From JALZHR01 sp036389695 (GTDB lineage: Bacteria; Acidobacteriota; Blastocatellia; Pyrinomonadales; Pyrinomonadaceae): a DNA stretch of 10,317 bases. Position numbers and translations under genes: made by a program. How positions within the stretch are numbered: the stretch's first letter is position 1; each line of letters begins with the position of its first letter. Location: contig DASVWG010000017.1 in assembly GCA_036389695.1 (NCBI GenBank), positions 1-10,317 of the forward strand, in the 5' to 3' direction. Below the pieces are notes generated by a model. The model was not told the origin of the DNA and ran no database searches. It saw only the letters and a list, made by a program, of their open reading frames with translations. Below are positions 1-7,779 of this stretch, one piece after another.

Positions 1-1673
1 TAACGGTAACTTACACCGCGACCACCACCAAGACCTGGACCTGGCTGGCAAACACCAATACCACCGGATTTTACAACGTCAAGGATTTCGGCGCGCTCGG
101 CAACGGCTACAACGGCGTCGGCGGCGTCTCGAATACTTCAGCCAACGACACGACGGCGATTCAAAACGCGCTCGTCTATGCCGGAGCCAAGCAGGGCGGA
201 ACGGTCTACTTTCCCGAAGGCGTCTATCCGGTCGATTCGACGCTCGTTTTGCCGCCCGGCGTGATTGTCAAAGGAACTTCGGGAATGTCTTCGTCCACTT
301 CAAATAATTACTATGTCGGCACTTACTCGAAAACCAATTCGACGATTGTGCTCCGAGGCTCGAACAAGCCTTTGTTCAGAATCGGCGAATGCGTCTACGG
401 CGTGAAGATTTCCGACATCAATCTGAAAGCCGAATCGCAGACCGGCACCTACGGCGTCGAAGCGGTCGGAATATATCGCAGCGGCTCGGACAGCCAGCAT
501 ATCACTTTTCAAAATGTAGCCTTTACGCAATTCAGCAAAGGGCTTTATTTTCACGGGTATGGCACGGACGTTCTATGGCACGTCGATTACGTGACCGTCG
601 ACCACTGCTCTTTTAACGACAACACCAGCGCCGGCATCGAAATCGGCACTTACGACACGGATTGGAGAATCGCCAGCTCGGTTTTCTATCTGACCGGAGC
701 CGGCGCGCAGGGAACGAATCCGCGCTCGGACGGCATCGTTATCAATCAGGCGGGCGGCGTTTTGATTGAAAACAGCTTCGGCGGCGGAATCGATTACAGC
801 AACGCGGCGCGCGGCGGAACTTTTATTAAAGCCATCGCCGTCGGCGGCTTGACTATCTTGAATTCTTCGTCCGAAAGAGCCACCGAATCCATCAACTACG
901 GCACGAATTACGGAACTTACGGAAACACCCTGACGATAATCAACAGCGGTTTCGGCGACCCGGTAAACATTAACGGGCGCGTGACGTTTGTTTCGACCGG
1001 CAATCAATATTGGGGCAAAACCGTGACGACCGTTTCCGGCGTGCGAATCTATTCGACCGGCGACCGTTTCTGTCAGGATTTGGCGCACGCTTACGACCCG
1101 AGCGCGCCGTGCGGCAGAGATTCGAGCAATAACCCGATTCCGCTCGACCAGGCAGGTTTTCAGGGAAGCGGGACGATAGTTTTCCAGACCGGACAGCCGA
1201 AAGAGCAAAAATTAAGCGGCGGCACGGTCGTGCAGGAGCTCGCCTCGATTACCAACAAGATGAAAGGCGACCTTGAAATCAAGGGCGACGACAGGGAAGC
1301 GACGACGGGCGCGGTCGCCAATTCCAGACCGATTCTGTCGGTCACGGTTGATAATGACGGCTTGACGCCGATTAAGCCGCTGATAAGAATGGGACAAAGC
1401 CCGCACGTTTACGACATCACGCGGGACACGCGCGGCTGGCTGACGTTTACCGGCTCGCAGTCGCATCCGTTTCGCGGATTTTATTTCTCGGACGCGCCGT
1501 TTCAGCTTCCTTCGTTTACGCTGGCGCAGATAACTTCGTCGGATTTCGGGCAGGCGCAAGCCGGAACGACTGTTTATTGCTCGAACTGCAATCCGGGCAC
1601 GTCGCCCTGCACGTCGGGCGGAAGCGGCGCGCTGGCGGTTCTCAACGGCAGCTCCGTTTGGTCTTGCAAGTAA
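1..1673 (+). CDS. Secreted right-handed beta-helix protein, pectate-lyase-3 type (5' partial)
   Basis: The reading frame is open from base 3 to the TAA at 1671-1673, giving 556 visible residues. The start lies outside the window; the TTG at 249 is internal, because family-typical sequence precedes it. That sequence has FYNVKDFGALGNG, then NDTTAIQNAL and GGTVYFPEGVYPV, the hallmark opening of the Pectate_lyase_3 / GH28-related beta-helix fold. Bases 400-1060 encode short strand-turn repeats rich in N, G, S, T and V (for example VTVDHCSFNDNTSAGIEIG), as expected of a parallel beta-helix. The C-terminus (bases 1560-1670) has a separate Cys-rich tail, GTTVYCSNCNPGTSPC then WSCK. Members of this fold are polysaccharide lyases or hydrolases, or surface and tail-spike fibres; no catalytic set could be assigned, so the substrate is unknown. 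Export is inferred from fold and cysteines, since the signal peptide is not visible. The fold call is firm; an enzymatic role is open. Confidence 0.85.
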   Translation, partial: TVTYTATTTKTWTWLANTNTTGFYNVKDFGALGNGYNGVGGVSNTSANDTTAIQNALVYAGAKQGGTVYFPEGVYPVDSTLVLPPGVIVKGTSGMSSSTSNNYYVGTYSKTNSTIVLRGSNKPLFRIGECVYGVKISDINLKAESQTGTYGVEAVGIYRSGSDSQHITFQNVAFTQFSKGLYFHGYGTDVLWHVDYVTVDHCSFNDNTSAGIEIGTYDTDWRIASSVFYLTGAGAQGTNPRSDGIVINQAGGVLIENSFGGGIDYSNAARGGTFIKAIAVGGLTILNSSSERATESINYGTNYGTYGNTLTIINSGFGDPVNINGRVTFVSTGNQYWGKTVTTVSGVRIYSTGDRFCQDLAHAYDPSAPCGRDSSNNPIPLDQAGFQGSGTIVFQTGQPKEQKLSGGTVVQELASITNKMKGDLEIKGDDREATTGAVANSRPILSVTVDNDGLTPIKPLIRMGQSPHVYDITRDTRGWLTFTGSQSHPFRGFYFSDAPFQLPSFTLAQITSSDFGQAQAGTTVYCSNCNPGTSPCTSGGSGALAVLNGSSVWSCK

Positions 1674-1680
1674 CCTGAAG

Positions 1681-1776
1681 AAAGTGAAAAAGTGAAAAAG
1701 GGTAAAAGTGAAAAAGGTTTTGCAGCTTGAGTTCAAGTCGCTTTTTCACTTTTTCACCTTTCCACTTTTTCACTTT
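1681..1776. repeat. Long hairpin of tandem octamers at gene end (element 1)
   Basis: The left arm 1681-1716 is built from imperfect 8-bp units of the type GTGAAAAA. The right arm 1741-1776 is its reverse complement at 32 of 36 positions. The 24-base loop holds a small inner palindrome, CTTGA-GT-TCAAG, at 1726-1737. The element begins 7 bases after the stop codon of the beta-helix gene and ends 39 bases before the next gene. A transcript would fold into a very long stem, so a role in termination or 3'-end protection is plausible, but there is no clean U-tract of the textbook type. Architecture and placement match the elements at 7780-7871 and 8481-8581. Confidence 0.85.
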
Positions 1777-1815
1777 CCCTTTGCTTTTTTCGGCTGATTC
1801 ATTTTAAATTCAGCT

Positions 1816-3246
1816 ATGGAAAAGTTGAAAATTTTATTTATCGTATCCGTTTCGCTTCTTTTAATCCTTCCGCCGTCCGTTTTTGCCCAGAGACAGCCGC
1901 TGCCGCAGAAAAATATTCCGAGCTGGAACGCCGATTTATTAATCGTCGGCGGCACGGTCGTGACGATGGACAAAGACCGCCGCGTGATTGAAGACGGCGC
2001 GGTCGTCGTGAAAAACGGCGAAATCGCGCTGGTCGGCAAACGCGCCGCCGTGACGAAAAATCTTCGCGCGCGTCAAACCATTAACGCCAACGGCAAAGTC
2101 ATTATTCCCGGTTTAATCAACACGCACACGCACGTTCCGATGGTGCTTTTTCGCGGGATTTCCGACGATTTGGATTTAAACGACTGGCTGACGAGATACA
2201 TTTTTCCCGCCGAAGCGAAAAACGTGACGGAAGCTTTCGTCCGCGCCGGAACGCGTCTGGGGCTGGCGGAAATGATTCGCGGCGGCACGACGACCTATTG
2301 CGATATGTATTATTTCGAGGACGCCATCGCCGACGAAACCGCGAAAGCCGGCGTGCGCGGAGTTTTGGGCGAAACGATTATTCAGTTTCCCGTCGCCGAC
2401 AACAAAACGCCCGAAGAAGCGATGCGCTACAGCGAACGCTACGTCAATAAATGGAAAAATCACGCGCTCATCGTGCCCGCGCTCGCGCCGCACGCGCCTT
2501 ATACGCTGACGACCGACCATCTGCGGGCGATAAAAAATCTCGCTGATAAATTGAATGCGGCGGTCGTTATTCACGTTGCCGAAACGCAGAAAGAGGTTAA
2601 CGATATTTCCAAACAATACGGCGCGCGTCCGGTCGAATATCTGAACCGCATCGGGTTTTTAAATAACCGGACAATCGCTGCGCACGTCGTTTACGCCAAT
2701 TCGAATGAGATTCAGATTTTAAAATCGCTCAACGTCGGCGTCGCGCATAATCCGCAGTCGAATATGAAGCTCGCGTCCGGCGTCGCGCCCGTTCCGCAGA
2801 TGCTCAGAGAAGATTTAAGACTCGGTTTGGGCACGGACGGCGCGGCGTCGAACAACGACCTCGATATGTGGGAAGAGATGGATTCGGCGGCGAAGCTGCA
2901 CAAGCTTTATGCGAACGACCCGAAAGTGGTCAACGCCGAGCAAGCCTTTATGATGGCGACCGTCGGCGGCGCGCGCGCCCTGCATCTGGAAAATCTTATC
3001 GGCTCGCTCGAAGCCGGAAAACGCGCCGACATCGTGCTCGTCGATTTTAACGGTTTGCACCAGACGCCTTTCTATAACTACTATTCTCACCTCGTTTACG
3101 CGACCAAAGCCGCCGATGTAAACACGGTCATTATCAACGGAAAAGTAATAATGCGCGAAAAACGTTTGCTAACGCTCGACGAAAATGCTATAAAGAAAGA
3201 CGCAAACCTTTACCGCCAAAAAATCATCAAGAGTTTATCAAATTAG
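1816..3246 (+). CDS. Exported amidohydrolase, S-adenosylhomocysteine/methylthioadenosine deaminase group (MtaD-like)
   Basis: A 476-residue metal-dependent hydrolase. After a signal peptide (residues 1-25, hydrophobic core then VFAQ) comes the small beta domain opening ADLLIVGGTVVTMD and the TIM barrel. The metal and catalytic set is complete: H104 and H106 in NTHTH, H226 in APHAPYT, H253 and E256 in HVAET, H290 in AAHVVYA, H311 in GVAHNPQSN and D341 in GTDGAASNN. This pattern is that of the AtzA/TrzN/MtaD subgroup, whose bacterial members deaminate adenosine thioethers to inosine forms. The HVAETQKEV and GTDGAASNN motifs favour MtaD over chlorohydrolases. The export signal is odd, because the usual substrates are cytosolic. 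No Shine-Dalgarno sequence precedes the ATG; a TAAATT box lies 5 bases upstream (1805-1810). The next gene starts 127 bases downstream on the same strand. Family is firm, exact substrate is not. Confidence 0.85.
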   Translation: MEKLKILFIVSVSLLLILPPSVFAQRQPLPQKNIPSWNADLLIVGGTVVTMDKDRRVIEDGAVVVKNGEIALVGKRAAVTKNLRARQTINANGKVIIPGLINTHTHVPMVLFRGISDDLDLNDWLTRYIFPAEAKNVTEAFVRAGTRLGLAEMIRGGTTTYCDMYYFEDAIADETAKAGVRGVLGETIIQFPVADNKTPEEAMRYSERYVNKWKNHALIVPALAPHAPYTLTTDHLRAIKNLADKLNAAVVIHVAETQKEVNDISKQYGARPVEYLNRIGFLNNRTIAAHVVYANSNEIQILKSLNVGVAHNPQSNMKLASGVAPVPQMLREDLRLGLGTDGAASNNDLDMWEEMDSAAKLHKLYANDPKVVNAEQAFMMATVGGARALHLENLIGSLEAGKRADIVLVDFNGLHQTPFYNYYSHLVYATKAADVNTVIINGKVIMREKRLLTLDENAIKKDANLYRQKIIKSLSN

Positions 3247-3358
3247 AACGGGCAAGAATCTAATACTTGTTTCAGATGAGTTTTGAAAGGCAAAATAAAA
3301 AGATTGTTTGTTGGAAAAGTGAACAAATCACGGTTCGCTTCAGAAATATTTAACCCAG

Positions 3359-3365
3359 AAGGAGG
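3359..3365 (+). promoter_or_regulatory. Strong ribosome binding site (AAGGAGG) for the TonB-family gene
   Basis: A near-perfect Shine-Dalgarno sequence lies 8 bases before the ATG at 3374 and fixes that start. It contrasts with the exported genes at 1816 and 4849, which show none. Confidence 0.85.
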
Positions 3366-3373
3366 AAACCGAA

Positions 3374-4738
3374 ATGCCGCTAAACGTCCGCCTGTTAGGT
3401 GCTGTCGTTTTCTTGGTTTTATTTAGTGTTGTTGGAGTTTTAGCGCAGTCAACCACTTCTGCCGATGTAATGAGAGGGCGCGTGACGAAGGCGAAAGCCG
3501 CCATCGCCGTCAAAAATTACGCCGCCGCGATATACGAGCTTGAAGGAATCCGCCGCGAAATCAATGACCCGACCGTGCACAGCGTCGTCAACGTGATGTT
3601 GATGAACTGCTATCTCGAACAGGGCGATTACAAACGCGCACAGGCTTTTTTAACCGAGCTTTACAAGGCGCAGACCGCCAATAAACCGAATGCCGCGCAA
3701 AATTATTTTGCCGTCGCCGCGCAGGTCGTCAAAGGCGCGCGCAACCAGCAGGAACGCTATAAATCGCTCGGTTTAATGATGAACGACCGCAACCTGACGC
3801 CGGAAGCGATTGCCGACGTCGAGAAAATGCGCGAAACCGTGGAATTGGTTATCACGCAGACGAAAGCCGCGAGCACGGATAAGAAAAAAGCTTCCGACGC
3901 GTTCGCGCTTTTGGAAGAATCTTCAAACGCGCGCATCGTTCTGGCGCGCGACGATTACGACGCGAAGCGCTGGAAAGAAGAAGTCGCCGACGCCCGCGAG
4001 GGCTTGATGACGTCGCGCAGCACGGTTTTAAATGCCGCCGGCGACGACGTCCCGAACACCAACACCGTCGCATCAAATCAGCCGACTTACACAAATTCCG
4101 TGCCGTCCACGACGCCCGTCAAAACGGAAACCCAGCCGAATCTGATTCCGACTTCCAATCCGGTCGCGCCGAAAACCGAGACCAAAACGGAAAACACCGG
4201 CGAGAAAAACAACATTAAGCTGGAGCCTGTTCCCGAAACGCAAAAAACCGTAACCGCTCCGGAAAAGACCGTCGCGGAAAACACTAATAAGACGGAAACT
4301 CCGAAGGAAACCATTACGGAAAAACCGCTGACGCCGAACGTCAATCCCGCCGACAACGCGCCGAAAACTCCGGGCAGAGAACGCCGCGTCAATACGCCGA
4401 ACACGAGCGCCGAAACCGTCGCGGAAAATAGTAATCAGACGCCGAAGACCGGCGACACAACGCCGATGCAGGTCGGCTCTTTAGTCGAATACGCGACGTC
4501 GAAGGTCAATCCGGTTTACCCGCCGCAGGCGAAAACGCTGCGGATGACCGGCATGGTCAAAGTCGAAGTCACGATTGACGAACAGGGACAGGTCGCCGCC
4601 GTGCAGAATACTTCCGGTCCGCCGCTTTTGCAGCGAGCCGCGTCGGACGCGCTGAAAAAATGGAGATTCAAACCGTTTGTCAGAGACGGTCAGCCGGTCA
4701 AGGCGAAAGGTTTCGTGAATTTCAATTTCAATCTGTAA
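3374..4738 (+). CDS. Exported TPR-like / proline-rich linker / TonB C-terminal domain protein
   Basis: A 454-residue protein with three parts. Residues 1-24 form a signal peptide or anchor (hydrophobic stretch 7-22, then VLAQ). Residues 28-215 are helical and Lys/Ala/Tyr rich with TPR-like pairs (AIAVKNYAAAIYELEGIRRE; CYLEQGDYKRAQAFLTELYK). Residues 220-365 form a low-complexity linker rich in T, P, N, E and K, including the repeated AEN(T/S)N unit. Residues 366-454 are a TonB C-terminal domain: PVYPPQAKTLRMTGMVKVEV, IDEQGQVAAV, then DALKKWRFKPF and a final beta-strand FVNFNFNL. TonB-type domains contact outer-membrane transporters or act in envelope assemblies. No ExbB/ExbD or TonB receptor gene is visible nearby, so a classical energy-transducing role is not shown. 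It may be a periplasmic scaffold or a contact-dependent TonB variant. An intrinsic terminator follows. Confidence 0.85.
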   Translation: MPLNVRLLGAVVFLVLFSVVGVLAQSTTSADVMRGRVTKAKAAIAVKNYAAAIYELEGIRREINDPTVHSVVNVMLMNCYLEQGDYKRAQAFLTELYKAQTANKPNAAQNYFAVAAQVVKGARNQQERYKSLGLMMNDRNLTPEAIADVEKMRETVELVITQTKAASTDKKKASDAFALLEESSNARIVLARDDYDAKRWKEEVADAREGLMTSRSTVLNAAGDDVPNTNTVASNQPTYTNSVPSTTPVKTETQPNLIPTSNPVAPKTETKTENTGEKNNIKLEPVPETQKTVTAPEKTVAENTNKTETPKETITEKPLTPNVNPADNAPKTPGRERRVNTPNTSAETVAENSNQTPKTGDTTPMQVGSLVEYATSKVNPVYPPQAKTLRMTGMVKVEVTIDEQGQVAAVQNTSGPPLLQRAASDALKKWRFKPFVRDGQPVKAKGFVNFNFNL

Positions 4739-4764
4739 TCTTCCGGTAAACTAAAATTATCGAC

Positions 4765-4806
4765 GGGCGGCAACCTTTTTCGGAAAGTTGTCGCCTAAAT
4801 TTTTTT
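4765..4806 (+). terminator. Rho-independent terminator after the TonB-family gene
   Basis: The stem GGCGGCAAC (4766-4774) pairs with GTTGTCGCC (4787-4795) with one G-T wobble. It continues past a one-base bulge as TTT/AAA with a TTCGG loop, and is followed by TAAATTTTTTT (4796-4806). This is the textbook layout, 27 bases after the stop codon. It differs clearly from the tandem-repeat hairpins elsewhere in the window. Confidence 0.85.
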
Positions 4807-4848
4807 GAGGCTTTCACAAAAACTGTTCCGCGTGAAAATATAAATTTT

Positions 4849-7776
4849 ATGTTTCTGAGACTCCTGCTTTTCGTGTTTTTATTGACGATGACTATGTATC
4901 CGCAAACTTCGCCTGTCGAACCGGGCGTGTCGCAAACGCTGGCAAAATGGCGCGCGGCGAATTATTCGGACGTGCGTTACGGATTAGACCTCAGGCTCGA
5001 AAAGCAAGCGCCGCTGATGAAAGGCAAACTTGAAATTCGCGTTAATCTGACCGAAGAAGGCGCGAAAAACGATTTGATTTTGGATTGGCGCACGACGCAG
5101 TTTCAGAATGATAAAGATAAGCCGTATGCGAAAGTTGTCGAGGTTAATGACAAAACCGTTTCGCCGATTGGCGGCAGCGATATACTCAATTATTATGTCT
5201 CCAACGAGCATCTCGGCGTTTCGAGATTTTTGTTAAAGCCGGGCGAAAACGTCATCAAAATCGAGTTCGCCTCGCCGATAAAAACGTCGGGCGCGGCAAT
5301 CACGCGTTATGTTGACAAGCAGGACGGCGCGGAATACGTCTATTCGCTGTTTGTTCCGTCGGACGCCAGCACGGCGTTTCCGGTGTTTGACCAGCCGGAC
5401 TTGAAGGCGCGATTTCAATTGAATGTGATAGCGCCGAAAGATTGGAAAGTTGTTTCAAATAATAGTAAAGCGCCGGAACTTTTACCTGCTTTTAAGGCAG
5501 CGGCGGAAAAATTCAAAATTGAGAAACAAAAACGCGAGGCGGAATTGGAACGGCAAGGCGTGGCGAGTTTTGAATTTGAAGAAACAAAGCCGATTAGCAC
5601 TTACGTTTTCGCCTTTGCCGCCGGCAATTTTGAAGTTTTCTTTGAAAATTCTTACAACAAATCGAATGTTATAGAGATGTCCATTAAAACTCCGCAGGAC
5701 AGGCTAAGCTCCGGCAATCATATTTACGTGCGCAAATCGCAAGCCGAAAAATTCAAACCTCACGCCGCCGAAACTTTTCGCCTGAACCACGAAGCCGTGA
5801 AATATCTCGAAAATTATTTCGATTTCAAATTCCCGTTTTCGAAATACGACCTCGTTTTGATTCCCGAATTTCCGTTTAACGGGATGGAACACGCCGGCGC
5901 GACTTTTCTGCGCGAATCTTCCGTGATTTTCCCGAGCGAGCCGACGAAAAACGATTATATTTCGCGCGCCAACGTCATTTTTCACGAAGCCGCGCATCAA
6001 TGGTTCGGCGACACGGTGACGATGCGCTGGTTTGACGATTTGTGGCTCAAGGAAGGCTTTGCCGAGTTTATGGCGTATAAAACGCTGGAAAAAGTTCTGC
6101 CCGAATACAACGCGTGGAAAGCCTTTTATGAACGCAACAAACCGCTCGCCTATCTGACCGATTCGACCAGAGGCACGACGCCGATTTATCAGGAAATTCC
6201 GAATCTGTCGTCCGCCAAATCCGCTTACGGCAACATCGTCTATCGCAAAGCGCCTTCGTTTCTCAAACAGGCTGAATTTTATCTGGGCGAAGACAAATTT
6301 CAAACGGCAGTCCGCGCCTTTTTGAAGAAATATCAATACAAAATGGCGGAATGGACGGATTTGGTCAGAGAATTTGAAACGGCGAGCGAGCAGAATTTGA
6401 AAGATTGGGCGAATGTTTGGGTCAAGCAGAGAGGATTGCCGATTTTTAGAATGAAAATCGAAAATTGGACAAAATTCGGCAAACTAACGGGAACTCCCGC
6501 CAGAATCAAGCTCGTATTTTCACAATCCAGCAGCTTGAGCGAAGACACGATTTGGGCGCAGAAATTACAGTTTCTTTATATTTATCAGGATGGCAGGCAG
6601 CGGACTGAAATTATTACTCTGAAAAAAGGCGACAGGGAAATTGAAGAACTCTGGGGAGTAAATTTTCTTGGAAATGAATCGAAGGCTTCGGCAAAAGACC
6701 TTCTGCCGCCGAAATTTATCTTTACGAACTATCAGGATTACGGCTACGGCATTTTTCTGCTCGACGACCAAAGCCGTGCCTACGTTCTGAAAAATATCCA
6801 GAACGAAAAGGACGAGTTTCTGCGCTCGATGATGTGGGGCACGCTCTGGGACTCCGTGCGTGAGGCGGAACTTGCGCCGAAAGATTACGTCGAGCTTGCC
6901 ATCAAAAACATCTCGGTCGAAACCGACGAATTGACGATTCAAACGATTTTAAATCGAGTTTCAACCGCGATGAACTATTACATCAAGTCGGAACCGCCTG
7001 CGGTAGCGGGCGGTTTAACGCAACCTAATCAAAATTTAAAAATAAATTCAAACGTCTCAAACGCTAAACTTCAACCATCCGCTACCGCAGATGGTTCTGA
7101 CCTTTCCGCAAAGCTCGAAAATCTTTTGATTGAGAAAATACGGAACGCGCCGACGCTTGGGTTACGAATCACGTTTTACCGCGCGTTTTTAAACATTGCC
7201 GCGAGCGAAAAATCGCGATTGTTTTTGAAAGACGTTCTCGGCGGCAAAACTCAAATCAAGGATTTCAAATTAAAAACCAAGGACAAATTCGACATCGTTA
7301 CGCGCCTCGCCGTTTCGGGCGATGCTGACGCGCCGAAATTACTGGCGGATTTGCAGAAAACCGAAACTTCCGACGACGCGCGCCGCTATGCGTATGCGGT
7401 CGGCGCGGGCTTCGGAACGCGGGAAGCGAAGGAAAAATATTTCGGCGATTTTCTGAACAATAAAGAGATTTCCGAAAGCTGGATTGAAGCCGCTTTCGTG
7501 CCGTTTAACGCCGTTCGCCATTCGGAGCTGACTTTGCCATATCTCGAAAAAGCCTTAGCCGAGCTGCCGAATCTGAAACGCAGCCGCAAAATCTTTTTCG
7601 TCAACGGCTGGCTCGGAGCCTTTATCGGCGGGCAAAAAGACGAAAAGGCGCTGGCGGCGGTCAATAAGTTTCTCGCGGACAACCCTAATCTGGACAGAGA
7701 TTTGCGCCTCAAGATTCTCGAAAACAGCGACGCGCTGGAAAGAGCCGTCAAAATTCGCGCCAAATTCGGAAAATAG
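4849..7776 (+). CDS. Exported M1 family zinc aminopeptidase (PepN/ERAP type)
   Basis: A 975-residue metallopeptidase that removes N-terminal residues from peptides. Residues 1-17 are a hydrophobic export signal. The N-terminal beta-domain (about 35-265) holds FPVFDQPDLKARF, the conserved M1 saddle motif. The catalytic domain has NGMEHAG (344-350; the GxMEN equivalent with His in place of Asn), the zinc site HEAAH (379-383) with the third ligand E402 in LKEGFAE, and the probable proton donor Y465 in VYRKAPSFL. An alpha-helical, ERAP1-like C-terminal half follows (about 640-975). Two insertions stand out: a charged helix at 216-240 (KFKIEKQKREAELERQG), and residues 714-751 encoded by a pair of inverted REP-like palindromes. 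Length is slightly above the family norm. No Shine-Dalgarno is visible; TATAAA lies 4 bases before the ATG. It stands alone between a terminator (4765-4806) and the heptamer hairpin at 7780-7871. Likely a periplasmic or outer-surface peptide scavenger. Confidence 0.93.
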   Translation: MFLRLLLFVFLLTMTMYPQTSPVEPGVSQTLAKWRAANYSDVRYGLDLRLEKQAPLMKGKLEIRVNLTEEGAKNDLILDWRTTQFQNDKDKPYAKVVEVNDKTVSPIGGSDILNYYVSNEHLGVSRFLLKPGENVIKIEFASPIKTSGAAITRYVDKQDGAEYVYSLFVPSDASTAFPVFDQPDLKARFQLNVIAPKDWKVVSNNSKAPELLPAFKAAAEKFKIEKQKREAELERQGVASFEFEETKPISTYVFAFAAGNFEVFFENSYNKSNVIEMSIKTPQDRLSSGNHIYVRKSQAEKFKPHAAETFRLNHEAVKYLENYFDFKFPFSKYDLVLIPEFPFNGMEHAGATFLRESSVIFPSEPTKNDYISRANVIFHEAAHQWFGDTVTMRWFDDLWLKEGFAEFMAYKTLEKVLPEYNAWKAFYERNKPLAYLTDSTRGTTPIYQEIPNLSSAKSAYGNIVYRKAPSFLKQAEFYLGEDKFQTAVRAFLKKYQYKMAEWTDLVREFETASEQNLKDWANVWVKQRGLPIFRMKIENWTKFGKLTGTPARIKLVFSQSSSLSEDTIWAQKLQFLYIYQDGRQRTEIITLKKGDREIEELWGVNFLGNESKASAKDLLPPKFIFTNYQDYGYGIFLLDDQSRAYVLKNIQNEKDEFLRSMMWGTLWDSVREAELAPKDYVELAIKNISVETDELTIQTILNRVSTAMNYYIKSEPPAVAGGLTQPNQNLKINSNVSNAKLQPSATADGSDLSAKLENLLIEKIRNAPTLGLRITFYRAFLNIAASEKSRLFLKDVLGGKTQIKDFKLKTKDKFDIVTRLAVSGDADAPKLLADLQKTETSDDARRYAYAVGAGFGTREAKEKYFGDFLNNKEISESWIEAAFVPFNAVRHSELTLPYLEKALAELPNLKRSRKIFFVNGWLGAFIGGQKDEKALAAVNKFLADNPNLDRDLRLKILENSDALERAVKIRAKFGK
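6987..7015 (+). repeat. REP-like palindrome, copy 1, inside the M1 peptidase gene
   Basis: GTCGG precedes a hairpin: AACCGCC (6992-6998) pairs with GGCGGTT (7009-7015). The stem extends inward through a T-G wobble and GC/GC to a GGTA tetraloop (7002-7005). In frame it encodes SEPPAVAGGL. A second copy lies inverted at 7073-7101, matching at 24 of 29 positions. A short conserved 5' tetranucleotide ahead of a hairpin, in inverted pairs, is the layout of REP/BIME elements moved by RAYT (REP-associated tyrosine) transposases. No such transposase is in the window. Confidence 0.8.
7073..7101 (-). repeat. REP-like palindrome, copy 2 (inverted), inside the M1 peptidase gene
   Basis: Read on the minus strand, GTCAG precedes AACCATC, the same ten-base inner sequence TGCGGTAGCG, then GATGGTT. 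Relative to copy 1 there is one change in the 5' tetranucleotide. The other four differences form two paired changes (G-C and C-G became A-T and T-A) that keep the stem intact. On the coding strand it reads PSATADGSDL in frame. With copy 1 it frames a 57-base spacer and makes a BIME-like doublet of 115 bases. Confidence 0.8.
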
Positions 7777-7779
7777 TCA

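Noticed and set aside
573..1208. 211-codon open frame on the minus strand
   Set aside because: It is opposite the beta-helix gene, is Arg/Ala/Val rich with no recognisable motif, and has no ribosome site.
1681..1776. Tandem repeats read as a CRISPR array
   Set aside because: Units are 7-8 bp with no spacers and are arranged as two inverted arms, so they are not CRISPR repeats.
3242..3264. Inverted repeat ATTAGA ... TCTAAT across the deaminase stop codon
   Set aside because: Only 6 bp, A/T rich, no T-run after it; not distinguishable from chance.
3307..3327. Inverted repeat TTTGTT ... AACAAA upstream of the TonB-family gene
   Set aside because: Six base pairs in an AT-rich gap; could be an operator but has no supporting second copy.
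5704..6336. 210-codon open frame on the minus strand
   Set aside because: It is antisense to the catalytic domain of the M1 peptidase, which holds the zinc motif; a shadow frame.
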